This document shows positions 11,920-23,740 of a stretch of 64,000 bases of DNA, piece after piece. The DNA comes from Turritopsis dohrnii. Its lineage: Eukaryota; Cnidaria; Hydrozoa; Anthoathecata; Oceaniidae. The notes beneath the pieces are model-generated. The model made no database searches and had not been told where the DNA came from. It saw only the letters and a program-made list of their open reading frames with translations. How positions within the stretch are numbered: the stretch's first letter is position 1; the number at the start of each line of letters is the position of its first letter. The stretch spans positions 1,736,001 to 1,800,000 of the forward strand of contig BQMF02000016.1 of the NCBI GenBank assembly GCA_027922465.2, given 5' to 3'. The position numbers were made by a program, and so were the translations under genes.

Positions 11920-12990
11920 GTAAACGTATTGAATCAGTGAATCATATGCAAAGAATATGGCAAGGTGTCGAGGAACTAATTGGAGTTAAGCCTATAAACT
12001 CAACTACTGTCAATATTGGCAGTTGTACATCTTCTGTTCCTTTTGTAGTAGTTGAAGTCTTTTTACTTCCATATGAGATTCAATCCAAAAACTGGAAAAA
12101 GCTACTAGAAGCAGGTTTTACTGCCTCGAACACCTGAGCCAAGCTCCATTGTTCTCAAAGCCACATCACCCTTTGAAGTTTCTAAAATTTATTGAATTCT
12201 TCTCGCCAAGAAAGATGGTTCATAACGCTCTTATCACATTACTCAAACTGGTAAATCAGGATCTTTCCCATTCACTTCCATTCCTTTATAATCTCTCGAA
12301 TCTACTAAAAAATGTTTTCAAAAAAATTCTCCTCGTGAAATATCAAACTGTAACATTATTTCTCTTTTATCAAATATTGATAAAAATATTAGAACACATG
12401 CATACTTGTCTTTAAGACTTCCTCTAGAACGACAAAAATTTCTCCTTCAAAGACAATTTGGACTTTTCAGCATTGTTGAAAGAATTCACAAATCCAAGGG
12501 ATTTGACAGCTCTTGAAAATGGTTGACCATTCTGTTCTTGTTTCAAAACTGAAGGTATATAGTGGAAGTTGTAAATCGCAGTGGCAACTTATGAAAAGTG
12601 GTCAGCCATCTCAAAGCATGTTTAACTCCTAATTATACAGTAGTATGCAGTATATTTTCCTGTCTGTATAAATAAAATAAAATGTATGGCTATAAATTGT
12701 TTACAGTATCCTTCAAAGGTCCGTATTGAGGCCTCTTGTTCTTGATCTATATCATGTGAAACCTTTCATTTGGCTTTCATTGTGCATACTTGTCACACTT
12801 TCATTCTTTCTTGAAGTCTCTCTTTAACTGTAAACAAAAATCCCAAAAGACTACACAGCCAATAAGATCCTCAATGCTTAAGTACATAATTTTTTCAAAC
12901 CAATGCACCTGAACACCGGAACTTCACTCAGATCCTTAAAGTTGAAAATTTCAACTGGAAAAATACGATTTCCAGTCCTTGTTCTCTATC
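11920..12990 (+). pseudogene. Degenerate LINE reverse-transcriptase relic
   Basis: Pieces in several frames resemble LINE ORF2: RIWQGVEELIGVKPINS near 11960 (the region before the RT), SLLSNIDKN near 12365, RQFGLFS near 12450, and a GSVLRPLVLDLY block near 12720 matching the GSVLGPLLFLIY motif. Several frameshifts and stops separate them, so nothing is translatable. The ORFs at 11847-12137 and 12149-12415 are parts of this relic. Confidence 0.6.
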
Positions 12991-12997
12991 AAATGCT

Positions 12998-13489
12998 ACC
13001 TTAAAGTCACAAAAAGTTACACAAAAAGTTGCAAGCATTAATTGTCGCAAGCAGCCTAAACTGATAAAAGTCGATACATTAAAAGTCGCATGACGCTACT
13101 TTGAGAAAAAATTATACAATACAATACATAAATTGAAGGAATTTTGAGCGATTTTTCTCTAAGAACGTCATTCTCAATAAAAATGTACCCACTTTTTGCA
13201 TTCACTGACTTTTGTCAACCATTTATGGGCTAAAACAAGACATAAGAATACAACTAGAAGATGGCTAGTATTTTTACGGGAGGCAATTCTTCAGGGTTCA
13301 CCTTTCCAGAAATGAGAAAAAGTAGTTGGAGACTTGTGAAATATTTTTTGTGAAAATATTTAAAAGTCACCAGCACAAAAAGTCGCGAATCCTAAAAAAG
13401 AAAAAAGTTGCACACACAAAATGTCGCGAAAATCACAACAATCTGCTCACAGCTTTTTGTGTACGTAACTTCTTTGTGACTTTGAGGTA
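12998..13489 (+). mobile_element. MITE with ACCTTAAAGTCAC termini, copy 1
   Basis: Left end ACCTTAAAGTCAC and right end GTGACTTTGAGGT are inverted with one mismatch. The interior carries many AGTCGC/GTCGC motifs. About 300 bp of the interior recurs in the same orientation at 40288-40620. Confidence 0.65.
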
Positions 13490-13887
13490 TATTACCTGAA
13501 CTATGTCATTTCATGCCTCAAGCAACACATACTGGAATTTATCATACATCATTGATTGTCTATGTGATATTTCTATGTCTCATTGTCTTCTTCTTCAGAA
13601 AAGAGCAAATGTTATCTTTTTCAAAACTACCTGCTCACCTGCAAACCTACTTAAACTTCAATAAACCTGACTCTACCATGAAGCCTGAGGTGAAAAACTG
13701 GGATATATAGATGACTTTCCTACATGCAATTTCCGCAGAACAAGTTGCTGCTACACAATGGAACATGCATTATGTTGCATTGGGTAGAATCCTTTCCTTA
13801 ACCTTAGCTCAACTCCTGTTAAATCTCTTAAACATTTAGCTGTCCTTCACTGCCTGGGCAAATACAACTGATCATATTGTTTGTTCA

Positions 13888-13926
13888 TTTTTTTGTTTGT
13901 TTGTTTGTTTGTTTGTTTGTTTGTTT
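13888..13926. repeat. (TTTG)n microsatellite
   Basis: About nine perfect copies of a TTTG tetramer in the first intron of the MIC19-like gene. Confidence 0.9.
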
Positions 13927-14214
13927 CCCAACAACCTCCTCTCTCATTTGATTGAATTTTATCTTGTTTTAGATCTCAGAAAATGTGATGTTGCAGTTAA
14001 AAGGACAGAGGAAAGAAAATTTTGAAGGTTTTGGATAGTTTAATATCTTTATTCATCATGAAAATATTCCCAATAAAACATTTTAGACAGGTCTTTTCAT
14101 ACATGGATGCTTGTTCATCAATCAATTTTTGAGGGCATGTGTATTGATCAATTAAAAAAAATTCAATATAAAATTGGACTTTGTCCATAGATGTTTTATT
14201 TATTTACAAAGCTG

Positions 14215-14341
14215 TCCCAGTGTGCAAAATTGGCGAAAAAGTTACTGCACCGAAAAAGTATTTTCAGTGCACAAGCGTGTATATTTCTATAGAACTGTAC
14301 TCCTTTGCAGAGTGACTTTTCAATAAATTTGTATGCTGGGA
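14215..14341 (+). mobile_element. Tc1-like MITE of the CCCAGT family, copy 1
   Basis: Ends TCCCAGTGTGCAAAAT and ATTTGTATGCTGGGA are inverted repeats. The interior GTACTCCTTTGCAGAGTGA block is shared with the copies at 18364, 38583 and 62502. Confidence 0.65.
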
Positions 14342-14717
14342 TGTCTTAGAGGCTTATTCGCACATGAACTTTATCAAGATATCTATAATTTGAGATATTT
14401 ATATTCAGGATCTAAAATTGAGTTTATTTGGTCCTCCTTATATTTGCTAATGGATGTATTTGCAAATGTTATCACTTTTGAATTGTATTTCTTCCACAGC
14501 CCACATCCTAAGTTTTAGAGTTAACATTATCTTATTGTGAGGTTTTAGCTTAGTCAGTTACTAATAATTCATTAAACATTTTTCCCTTGTAATCCTCAAA
14601 TTTCATAATCTTTTACATTCCTTCCTTGAAAATGTGGTGTCTCTGTTTCTTTTTTTGTTAAAGTCCACCACAAGATGGAAATATCCATATAATAAATCTA
14701 ATAAAATGTTATTCTAG

Positions 14718-14794
14718 GTGTGAAACTTCTTCCCAATGAACGAATCATCGATGAAGAAGAATTAAAGGTGATGTTAGAAAAAGCCTTTGAACAG
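14718..14794 (+). CDS. CHCHD3: MIC19-like internal exon (VKLLPNERIIDEEELK)
   Basis: Acceptor ATTCTAG, donor CAG|gtgaat. Two bases plus 25 codons. The VKLLPNERIID stretch corresponds to the GIRLSENVID block that follows the N-terminus in vertebrate homologues. It begins in phase 1, which exon 1 cannot supply directly. Confidence 0.85.
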
Positions 14795-15379
14795 GTGAAT
14801 TATAAAAAGCCTTCTTAGTTTATTTTTTAATTCGATTATTGAAACCTCTCTTAGTGGAAATGGCAATAGAAAGTTGTGCTAAAGTAATTTTTTGTCAGAT
14901 TATATTTAAAAACGTTTCCAATTTATTTAAAAGGTTGGCTTTTTTTTCTATTGTGAAGCGTAATTTTATTTTTTAGCTGATTATAAACATTTCATAATTG
15001 ATCATGAAACCTTTTTCTACTAGTGCAACTTTTTATCAATAGATAATGAATGATATCACGTTTTTTAAGAATTTTTTGTGTGGGAAGGGAAAATATTGAT
15101 ACATTTTATGCTAATTCTCCTAAATTGATTTTTACATGATATCCAAATGTTAATTTAGGAAACGCGCTAAAAATTTAACCAAAAAACCTACCTAGTGTCT
15201 TTTTCGTGAGACTCTAAAGACAAGCAGCTAACAGTATTTTGTACTAGGTACTAGGTTGGATCGGTATCAGTTCAGGTTCCAAAAAGCATGTACTTCAAGA
15301 AAAAAAATAGTGCAAAAATAACCTGAAATCCTTTTTTTGTACGACACTAACGAACACTCTGTAAGGCATAAGTAAACGA

Positions 15380-15935
15380 AGTGATAAACAATGGGCAAAA
15401 TCGTCAAAAAGCCACTGAGACGAGAAGAGAATTTTCATTGAAATAGTCATTATTATTATTATTATTATTATTATTTACGAATATTTTACACGATTTCCAT
15501 TTCAGCTATATTAAAAAGCTGTTATAAACTGGATCCTGCTTATAAAAATTAAACTGTTATGTATATAATAAAATCAAAATTAGTTATCTCAGTTTTAATA
15601 TGTAAAATTAGCAACGCAAAAAGGAGACGATAAGGTAATGGCTGTCAATAACAAACAAGAGGGGTATTATCAATGTCAAACACGCATGAGACGGCTATGA
15701 GACAGAGACTAAAGCATAGATAGGGCAGGCGCATTCAGAACTAGCAAAAAGAACAATGTTAAACAAAAAAGCAAGAAACTTCGTCGCAAAAACTATTGTA
15801 GTTATCTGTTTTACGGATAAATAAAGGCAACTTGCTATATATGTTGGCTGCCATAAAACGGACCGACTTGTATATTTCTCTAGAAATGTACTCATTCTCA
15901 GTGATTCAACAAATTTGTCCACCAGGATATGAGAG
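15380..15935 (+). mobile_element. CCCAGT-family MITE split by an insertion
   Basis: The left half (GGGCAAAATCGTCAAAAAGC and GAATTTTCATTGAAATAGT, 15393-15447) and the right half (TTTCTCTAGAAATGTACTC to AAATTTGTCCACC, about 15870-15925) are the two halves of the 62.5-kb copy, separated by about 420 bp that begins with a TTA microsatellite (15447-15475). The inserted DNA is unassigned. Confidence 0.5.
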
Positions 15936-16020
15936 TTGGTCTGATAAGAAGACTTTATAGAAGCGTGACCAGAATGTGTAGTGTTCCTTTTGCAACTGAT
16001 TTTGCCTTATTATTTTAAAG

Positions 16021-16260
16021 GGTTTAAATTATGGCGAGAAAGATTTAAATCATGCTCAAATCAAGGAAATCGAAAAATTCTGGAAAGACAAACTTGAAGC
16101 TCAAAAAAAAGATGCTGAACAGGAGATAGATCGATTAAAGAACGCGTCTGAGTTTGACGGAGATATTGGACAGTTAAAAAAGTCCATCACAGAGAAGGAG
16201 GTGATGTTAAATGAAATGATTGACAAGTTAAACCAAGAAAAAAACATACTTGGTGAAAAG
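16021..16260 (+). CDS. CHCHD3: MIC19-like coiled-coil exon
   Basis: 80 codons between AAAG acceptor and AAG|gtaaac donor. The residues are strongly charged with heptad-like spacing (EKFWKDKLEAQKKDAEQEID and a following LKKSITEKEVMLNEMIDKL). This matches the helical DUF737-type middle of MIC19/MIC25. The frame runs on into the intron for 47 more codons, which is read-through and not protein. Confidence 0.88.
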
Positions 16261-16698
16261 GTAAACAATCGCTTTTTTATCTTTTGTTTTGTCGTGTATA
16301 TTGTTGGCTGTGAACGCTCTCCCCTTTCCCACAGACAGGTGCTTTTGGGGAGGATTTTTTCTTGCCTTCACATCAAAAACCGTAATATTTCTATAATATA
16401 ATATTAAAATATTTTGATATGATATACTCCTATTTAATAGAACCTTCTATTCGTCCCAGACAATTAATACCGTGGGGATTTTAAGTGAATTTATCTGTGG
16501 GAACAGGAATTTCGAGTAACTCGCTGATTCAGTTCCCGTTAAATAAAGTTCCAGTTATCCGAGGTCTCACTAAACGCAAGAACATCTAATAAATTATGTA
16601 ACGTTAGACATTTGAAGTCAACACGTCTTCAAACCTCTTTGTGAAATAGTTTAAAAAGTTGTCATAATGATGACATTGACGCAAAAAAAATGTTACAG

Positions 16699-16769
16699 GT
16701 ATTTCGTCGAGAAAAAGCTCTACAGGAAGAATTTGACGCGAGTATCGTAGATATCGAAGAAAGGATAAG
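16699..16769 (+). CDS. CHCHD3: MIC19-like exon, end of the helical region
   Basis: Acceptor TGTTACAG, donor AAG|gtaagg. It encodes VFRREKALQEEFDASIVDIE and ERI, and ends with two bases of an Arg codon completed by the next exon. Confidence 0.88.
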
Positions 16770-16859
16770 GTAAGGCTAAGGTGTTGTTTGATTTTTATGT
16801 GCCGTAACAACTTTTACCATTACATGGTAATGAAGTTTTAAAATGTTTCTACTTTTTAG

Positions 16860-16998
16860 GCCAATACAGCAAGTGTCCAGCATCTGTTCGGAGAAGCAGT
16901 CAAAAGTTTTGGAATGTTACCGTCAACATAAGCAGCAACCACTGAAATGTTCACAACACGTAAAAGATTTTGTCGCGTGTGTGCAGGCCTCTCGTGTG
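16860..16998 (+). CDS. CHCHD3: MIC19-like CHCH-domain exon (twin CX9C)
   Basis: The exon holds C-x9-C, ten residues, then C-x9-C: the four cysteines form the two disulfides of the CHCH fold made by the Mia40 relay in the intermembrane space. The helix residues (VLECYRQHK, LKCSQHVKDF) match MIC19. After ASRV either a donor (gtatgg at 16999) leads to a further exon, or the frame continues seven codons to a TAA at 17020-17022. The family usually has 10-15 residues after the last Cys, so both endings are plausible. Confidence 0.9.
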
Positions 16999-17022
16999 GT
17001 ATGGATTTATTCTAATTACTAA

Positions 17023-18360
17023 TCATATAATAACCAATGTATTTCCATAATGTACCAAATGGATCTTACTGTAAAAATGTCACCTAGTTAACTGAACATG
17101 ATTTTTATACTCTTTCGTTTTTCGATGTTTGTACCAGCTAATAATGGATTTAACTAGCAGTTATATTGAAACGGATATTAATGAATTTAGTCGAAAAAAA
17201 AGGTCTATGAGTAACTAGTTTGATCGTAGCCAAGCGCTGCCATATTTTTTGAGCAGTGGTTCCATTTACCATCCTGTGATTTTGGTTTTCTTCGCCTTTT
17301 GATAGGACATTTTCGAAATTAAAACCTGTAAAAAAGGAGATCTGATAGGAAACCTGGTTTGATCTCCGGTCAATATCAGATGCAGGAAAAGTTGCGTAGA
17401 TGACGAAGCAGATTGTGTTTCTATCATTAAAATATTGAGATAAAGTTCCTTTTAATTTTGTACAGTATGGAATGCTTTCGAGCCTGTTCTAATTGAAACA
17501 TACGAAACAACACTCCTTCAAATCTGATTCCAATTCTCGTTCTTTAGAAACTTTTACAAAAGAAACTACTATCGAATGAAGAATGATTGGCGTGAAGATA
17601 CGATCTCGAAAAATGAAGAACGAAAGCATTACGAGTTGTCTCACATTTACGATATAAAACTTTACTGTTAATGCAACTCGAGAAAACATTGCATTGTTCA
17701 TATCTTTACATATAGTTGTACTTAGCTGTGAAATTGGAGAATAGTTAGATTGAAATCAAAATATTGGTGTGCATTGTTTTAGAAAATTGATGGCTTGTTT
17801 TCTCTTTATCCGCTGTTACCAATTTCCATTCATAGATGTGATATACGGTTTCATAATGAAGTTTTAGCTACATAGGAGTTGATAATCAGAATAGAAGATT
17901 GGATATTTCTTTCTCATATTTGCTGATTTTATATTGCCCTTTTATTATGCGTTCTTGAACCATTGGAAATAAGATAATTGATCGTAATCACAAAACTTTC
18001 CTGTGTACGTGTGAATGTGTTTGAAGTACAAGGGGGCACTCGCTTGTTATATTAAAGAAGTTGAAAACTTTCTCTGATTTTGTCTTCCAGTTCCACCGAC
18101 TTTAAACTTCGTAAAATCTTATTTCCCCTTTCCTGTTTTTTTGTTCAGAGATCTTTGTAAAACAGAAATTTTATTTTCTGGAAAATGTCTCTGTCTCTAC
18201 AATGATTTTTGCATCATCATTCAGATTTATATAACCAGTCTGTCAAGGTTACAAAACTTTTCGGTTTTCTTGGACTGATGAATTTCTTTGATATTTGAGT
18301 TTCCTTTTGACTGGAGTTTCTTTTTAACTGACGCTTTCTAATAGAAAGAAATAGAAAGTA
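17023..18360. other. Downstream of the MIC19-like gene; nothing recognised
   Basis: AT-rich non-coding sequence. A last MIC19-like exon or 3' UTR may lie here; I could not identify either. Confidence 0.4.
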
Positions 18361-18363
18361 CTA

Positions 18364-18487
18364 TCCCAGTCGGCAAAATCGCCAAAAAGTCACTGTGACG
18401 GAGAGAATTTTTAATGAAATTGTGTGCGTATTTGTATAGAAATGCACTCCTTCGCAGAGGTTTTTTTAACAAATGTGCCAGCTGGGA
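18364..18487 (+). mobile_element. CCCAGT-family MITE, copy 2
   Basis: Begins TCCCAGTCGGCAAAATCG and ends GTGCCAGCTGGGA; both sides are flanked by TA, as expected for a Tc1/mariner-type element. 124 bp, no coding capacity. Confidence 0.7.
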
Positions 18488-19540
18488 TATAAGTTATACT
18501 TGCAGATCAAACATCTGGCTAAAAGATTGATAGTTTTCTTCCATCGGTCATCTTGCTGCATTTGCTGAAGTTATGAATGGCGCTTGCTTCTCTATTATTT
18601 ACTTGTCTTGTACAAACGCAAACAGGTTCAGCACTAGATGTTATGTTTCAGAGGAACGCCGTTATTATGAAAGTGTTATCTTTATCTTTATATGGAGCTG
18701 TTTCGTGATTGTTTGTAATCGTCCTGTTGAATTTGTTTGCCTTGAACTTGTGGCTTTGTTTGGTGTGGCCCTAGCATTTTCTTTACGGGTATCCTGGAAT
18801 GTTGGAAAAAATATTCTTAATAATCGTTTTGAAGTATTTTTGTGGTGTAATTACTTATTCGTGAGTTGATTTTCTGAGGAAAGTTTTGATTAAACATTGA
18901 GTTTTGGAAAAGCACTTTCATGTCTAATCGAGGAAATGAAAAAGAAAACAATGACAGCTGTTTTCTGTCCTCCTCGATGGAATTTAAATACCCATAAAAA
19001 CACTGTATCAATAACATCTCCTTATTAGTAAACATAACTGGAAAACTTGATATTTTTATCAATTCAACTTTTTGTAGATTTGTTTTTCATATCCATACAA
19101 CAGAAACTTTTAACTTATCACTTACCACTTATCGTTTTCACCTCATATTTTTCCTAACAGATCTTTCATCATGGAGATATTCATTGCAAACTGAAACACT
19201 GTAAGGAGTTTAAGATTCAAAGACGTTACTTGATCTTAGTGACAGTCCCGCTGTATACATATATGAATCCAGACTTAAGATCATAAACAACTTTAAAGGC
19301 AAGATCTTTAATAAAACGAACATTTTCTTTATTAAATTTGTTTATTTTCGTGAAATACCTCAAAACAAGCCATTTATAATTGGGCTCGCAAAAAAAATTG
19401 TTTCAATACCCAGTGTGTTAAAAATACTGTTTCAAGCTACACGCTTTTCTTTATAAGAACCCAACCTCGTACCCTTATATACCCGTATATCGAAAAGACA
19501 AGAAACCAGTAACATCTGACCTGAGGCTGTCCCTTATTAT
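18488..19540. other. No recognisable gene
   Basis: An open frame at 18573-18869 codes a Cys- and aromatic-rich 98-residue string without recognisable domain or splice support. I treat it as chance. Confidence 0.35.
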
Positions 19541-19915
19541 TTTTTGAGCCTTTTTCAGCCTGAATTGTTCTTCGCTTTAAGTTTCAAATTTCAGCCTCAT
19601 TTTGTTCTTTTATGGAACTTCCAGTAAAAATAAAAATAAATCTCTTTTAAAAACAACTGGTGAAAAGCATGGTTGCTGTTCGGAAATGACCCGATATGAG
19701 TATGTAAGGTGAAAAAAAAACAACTTCTAAACGATTTACCAGTGAAAGAATTCGCATCATGAATTGTTCTTATTTTACAAGAAAATTGCGGTACAGGTTG
19801 TTCTTAATTTTTTAAACATTAATTTGAGCCTCAGGTTGTTCTTATTTTGGTCTTATTTTTTTTTTGCCAAATCTGAGGCTCGTGTTCTTATAAAATTGCT
19901 CTTAAAAAACAGCGT
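19540..19915. repeat. Interspersed repeat rich in TTGTTCTTATTTT
   Basis: Blocks such as CATTTTGTTCTT followed by TGGAACTTCCAGTA, GTTCTTATTTTACAAGAAAATT and TGAGGCTC...TGTTCTTATAAAA recur at 25290-25415 and 27318-27450. Ends are not defined; it is likely a degraded DNA transposon. Confidence 0.5.
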
Positions 19916-21580
19916 GTATAGGAGTTTAATAGCGAGTACTTAACATAACTAAAGTGGTGACATGAATCACAGAGGTATGATTGTAGCCTTTCGCTTCAAG
20001 AGATATTAGTCCAAAATGCAATCGTGTACATCAGCCTTTAGCTAACTTCAATCCAGCTGTTTTTCCCAACAGAAAGTTTATAAAGTTATTGTTTAGGAAA
20101 ATATATTGCTCATAAAGATACTGCTTTCATGCTGTTTGTTTACAAATAAAAGCACAAGAAAGATGGCGGTAAGTTCTAATTTTTTTGGTCGTTGATTTTC
20201 TGAATAGCCCAGCTTCCTCATTCTTATTTTCGACATATTTTATTTTACTAAAGGCTGAAATATATTATCATTTCCCAATGATAACTTTCCAATTAACATT
20301 GAAAAATGACAGTGTATTCAGAAAAAAATGACATCTTTTACGCTCTCATTTTCAATGACGTTGAAAAATTCAATGTCATTTTTTCCTATTGTTTTGAATC
20401 GAATCTATTGTTTTTGTGCACATTTTTCGTTGCACGCGATGCGATTAAGATGTAAACATAAACGAAAACAACATTTTGAACAAGACCAATGAAGATGCAA
20501 GGACCAGTCGAGAATTTCAAGGAATTGTCAGTCAAGTTTATGGAGTGTCAAATCCACATTCTACAAAGATAGGAATGAGAAAGCGAGGATATACCAAGTT
20601 CATTTCCTCAATTTAGCCATGCCTTCACCCATGCACTTCTTTGTTTTCGTTTCCTTCCTTCGACTCTCTCTTTTGACAAAATATAAACAACAACAAAAGC
20701 TGCTGTTTCTCTCAGAGTCCATGTTTGTAATTTTTAATGATAGTGTATTTGCGCCAAAAAATTTAATTTTTACTAATGATAATAAAGATTCAAATGATTT
20801 TAGCGATAAAGGAATCATCATTTCCATCTGAAAAGTACGAAATAAAAACTCTTTAAAACCGAACTATTTACAGGTATGTATATAAAAACTGTTTATATCC
20901 ATGGGCTATAGGTGTTACTATATACTTTTTACATCTTCTGAACCGACACAATAAAAAAGAAGATTACATTAACTGCCTTGATGAATTATTCATAGCAAAT
21001 CCAAAGAAAAAAGTGAGAGGTTATGAGCATATGTTTCCACGTCTGTTGTGCATGTACATTTTTTTTTTATTATTTGCTCAAAAGGGGGTCTTAAAATCTT
21101 GATGTTATCAAGAAACAAGTAGATATATGAAAAGCAAACAGAATTGGTATATACTATAACAACGTCTGTTGAGAGGAGATATGGACACGTGTTCAAGTCA
21201 CAAAGTTAGAACTATCTTCTTCTTCCTTTTTTTTTATTTTATTTTACTTTTATATATATAGAATATTTGTCATTATGATTTAGTACTTTTTCATTGAGTT
21301 ACTGAATACTTTTTCAAATTATTTTTTTACTTTTTCAGTTGCCTATTTGATTTTGTATATCAAACTAAATTGCTATACTAGTGAAGAACGCGCGGCAAAA
21401 ACTTTCCTACAACGAAAAACTTCCAGTACTCCAATATGGTCTCCAATATGGATGTTGACACCTACATAATTTTGGGACTGCTGGAATTATCCACGTGACC
21501 TCGGCTTTGTGTTTTAATTACTTATGAAACTTTTTCAAAACTGTTCAGCTCAAGAGCTACCTCAGACATTTAAAATCTTT
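19916..21580. other. No recognisable gene
   Basis: Non-coding by eye. The opposing ORFs at 20600-20831 overlap each other in antisense and neither resembles a known protein. Confidence 0.35.
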
Positions 21581-21583
21581 TGC

Positions 21584-22038
21584 ACAGTGTGTATCAAAAT
21601 GTCTTATCCACCTCCATAAATTCTTAAAAGTCAATTAACTGACATGTTAATGACTTAAAATATTTGTTCTTTGAAAAGATATTGAAGTAAATCCGAACGA
21701 TTTGGTTCATTAAATTCTTAAAAGTCAATTAACTCAATTTACAACGAAGGCGATTTATAAACACAATAAAAAAAAATTAAAAATCATCACACAGTAAAAA
21801 ATAATTTTTAGGTTAACTGTTATGGGAAACTAATACGCAAAGCTATACTTAAAACTTTCTAAAGGTCCCATCAGCAGAACAAAACACAACTACATCATTA
21901 AAATCAAACATTTTATATCAATGGATAAGGCATGAAAAGCTCTTTCTTGTGATATAAAATTCACAATATTTTATCGGACATGTAATGAAAAATACGCCTT
22001 GAAAGTTGGTAGATAAGACATTTTGATGCACACTGTAG
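21584..22038. mobile_element. DNA element with ACAGTGTG...ATC termini
   Basis: Left ACAGTGTGTATCAAAATGTC and right GACATTTTGATGCACACTGT are inverted repeats with CTTATC/GATAAG continuing the match. 455 bp, non-coding; the interior repeats TAAATTCTTAAAAGTCAATT twice. Related to the element at 57783-58700 by its terminus. Confidence 0.65.
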
Positions 22039-22179
22039 TATCAAAAGGAACATCATTACTTTACACGCTTAATTGGAGTGCTGGTGTGAAGTTTCTAATG
22101 ACTTTGTAGAGAAACATTCATAAACAACTCTATCAAGTTGTACAATGTGTTTCAAACAAATGGATTTAAAAAATGTCAT

Positions 22180-22360
22180 TGCAGTTTTTGAAGGAAATAT
22201 CCAATTAATTTTTATAAATTGTATATCGATGGAATCCGTTTCTTTTGGTCTTTCTCATGATGTCTTTTTTGTAAGAAATGGAAAAGTAGAAGAAGAGAAA
22301 ATCGAAAAATAAGTATGGAAAAATTCATTAAGTTTTTAACGAACAATTAAAACAAAAGTT
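22180..22360 (+). repeat. Interspersed repeat 'ATGGAATC', plus copy
   Basis: A 170-bp block (ATATCCAATTAATTTTTATA, TCATGATGTCTTTTTTGTA, AAATGGAAAAGTAGAAGAAG) recurs at 24300-24470 (inverted), 57835-57995 (direct) and 58195-58335 (inverted). At 57.8 kb it forms the arms of a larger element. Confidence 0.65.
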
Positions 22361-22987
22361 ATACCGTAAAACGGGGTGACTTGAAACAAAATTCGCCGTT
22401 TTTTGAAAAGATTTGCTCATAACTTTTAATCTAAGAAAGTAATTACTATGAAATTTTGAAAAAAAGTCCATTCATCTTTTGTCTTTCAGATAACGAAGTG
22501 TTCAAACTAATTGATGCATACCATCTCAAGTATTGCTTCACAAAGTACACCTACTGAAATTTATCGTGCGGGGGTGACTTGAAACAGTGCTGTTTGCACA
22601 AAAATGTTGTTGTATAGAGCGCCAGAACAGAAAACGTGTGATCTACGATTACTTGCGTATAAAACATAAATTAAAATAATTTGTTATTGCCAGTTTCATT
22701 TTTATTAAGTGATGGAGAGTGTTAGTAAATTTTGAAAACTCAAAATTTCAGAATGGTAAAACATTGTAAAAAGTAAGTTATCTGAAGCCATTAAAATCAT
22801 TAAGCGTGTGATAACGTAATTGTTTCAGAAACAATATCAAACCCAGCCAAGACTAATTTGAATTTATAGCTAGTTTCCACGACTGTACTTACATAAAACT
22901 TGTAAATTGAATATATATAATAAAATTCCTGTTTCAGAGTATCCAACTTTCTTTCTCGTGCTTTTCTTAGTTTAGGATATATTTCCT

Positions 22988-23230
22988 TTACCATTTCGAT
23001 ATTGATGTCACTTGACATTGACAAATTGATCCATCGTCTTTGTTTTTTCCACACAAGCGCTTCATCATTTCATCCTGATTATGCGAATTTATTGCGCCAT
23101 TGCACATGACATGTATATGGAGTATGAAACGGCGTCCATATATCAAAAAGTCAAGAAGAAGCCCTGGTAACAAGGTTAAGTATGAAATTGTAAAAGTAAC
23201 AACATGAGGCCCGTCTATCGCCAATTTCAC
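22988..23230 (-). CDS. Possible exon of unknown gene
   Basis: An 80-codon minus-strand frame with a hydrophobic stretch (SYLTLLPGLLLDFLIYGRRF) followed by a polar Cys-containing part (MMKRLCGKNKDDGSICQCQ). Base composition is richer in G+C than its surroundings, which hints at coding. I do not recognise it, and it may be chance. Confidence 0.15.
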   Translation of the reverse strand: MKLAIDGPHVVTFTISYLTLLPGLLLDFLIYGRRFILHIHVMCNGAINSHNQDEMMKRLCGKNKDDGSICQCQVTSISKW

Positions 23231-23633
23231 AATAAGTATGGTGTGCCCATAGCCTTGAACGGAGGATATAATTGCAGCACCGATTTGTTCAGAATTCTGA
23301 TGAGTATTCAGTTATGGTACTTAGTAAAACGAGTCTATTGAGGTTCAATTCTTAGATTATTGACCCTTTCCATTAATGGAACTTATAATAATTACCAAAT
23401 GACTTATACCACCTTTGAAACTCCATCGGCTGAACTTTATCACACATCAATGATTCGATTGCATCATAATTGATAAGAATATTTATGCAATAATCGAAGA
23501 GACGAAGTGTATCGAGTGCAAAAAAACGAAACATTTTAATGGCATATATTTCTGTCAATTTTAAATATTTTTTGATAACATTCTGGAATTACTCCCTTTG
23601 ACCTTTCTATTTTACAAATGTAAAAAAAATTAT

Positions 23634-23740
23634 ATTTGGCGATATGCTGTATCGCCGTGACGTTCTCTTTTATAGGGGTACTGATTTTCGGCGCTTTGTT
23701 CATCTTCAGCTTCCGAAGCGCTAGATAGTCTCCGAACGGA
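23634..23740 (-). CDS. Possible terminal exon of an unknown minus-strand gene
   Basis: On the minus strand an excellent acceptor (TTTTTTTCAG, ending at 23741) precedes a markedly GC-richer stretch. In one frame it reads VRRLSSASEAEDEQSAENQ, then YPYKRERHGDTAYRQI and a stop, a Ser/Glu-rich tail typical of a cytoplasmic C terminus. Another frame is also open. No partner exon is found upstream, so this is tentative. Confidence 0.25.

Larger units (their letters stand above)
9718..16998 (+). other. CHCHD3: MIC19/CHCHD3-like gene (MICOS subunit), 5 exons found
   Basis: MIC19/CHCHD3 and its paralogue MIC25/CHCHD6 are peripheral inner-membrane proteins of mitochondria that help hold the MICOS complex at cristae junctions. 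The pieces here give about 197 residues, against roughly 230 in vertebrate MIC19. In order: an N-terminal MGSGES myristoylation-type start, a charged coiled-coil middle, and a C-terminal CHCH domain with two CX9C motifs. Coding exons: 9718-9783, 14718-14794, 16021-16260, 16699-16769, 16860-16998. All junctions agree in phase except exon 1 (ends phase 0) to 14718 (starts with two carried-over bases), so a small exon of 3n+1 bases is missing in the 4.9-kb intron. The intron is filled with Helitron and LINE debris. MIC19 versus MIC25 cannot be decided by eye. Confidence 0.88.

Noticed and set aside
18573..18869. 98-residue hydrophobic ORF as a small membrane protein.
   Set aside because: No recognisable motif, no initiation or splice context beyond chance, and AT-rich frames of this length are expected here.
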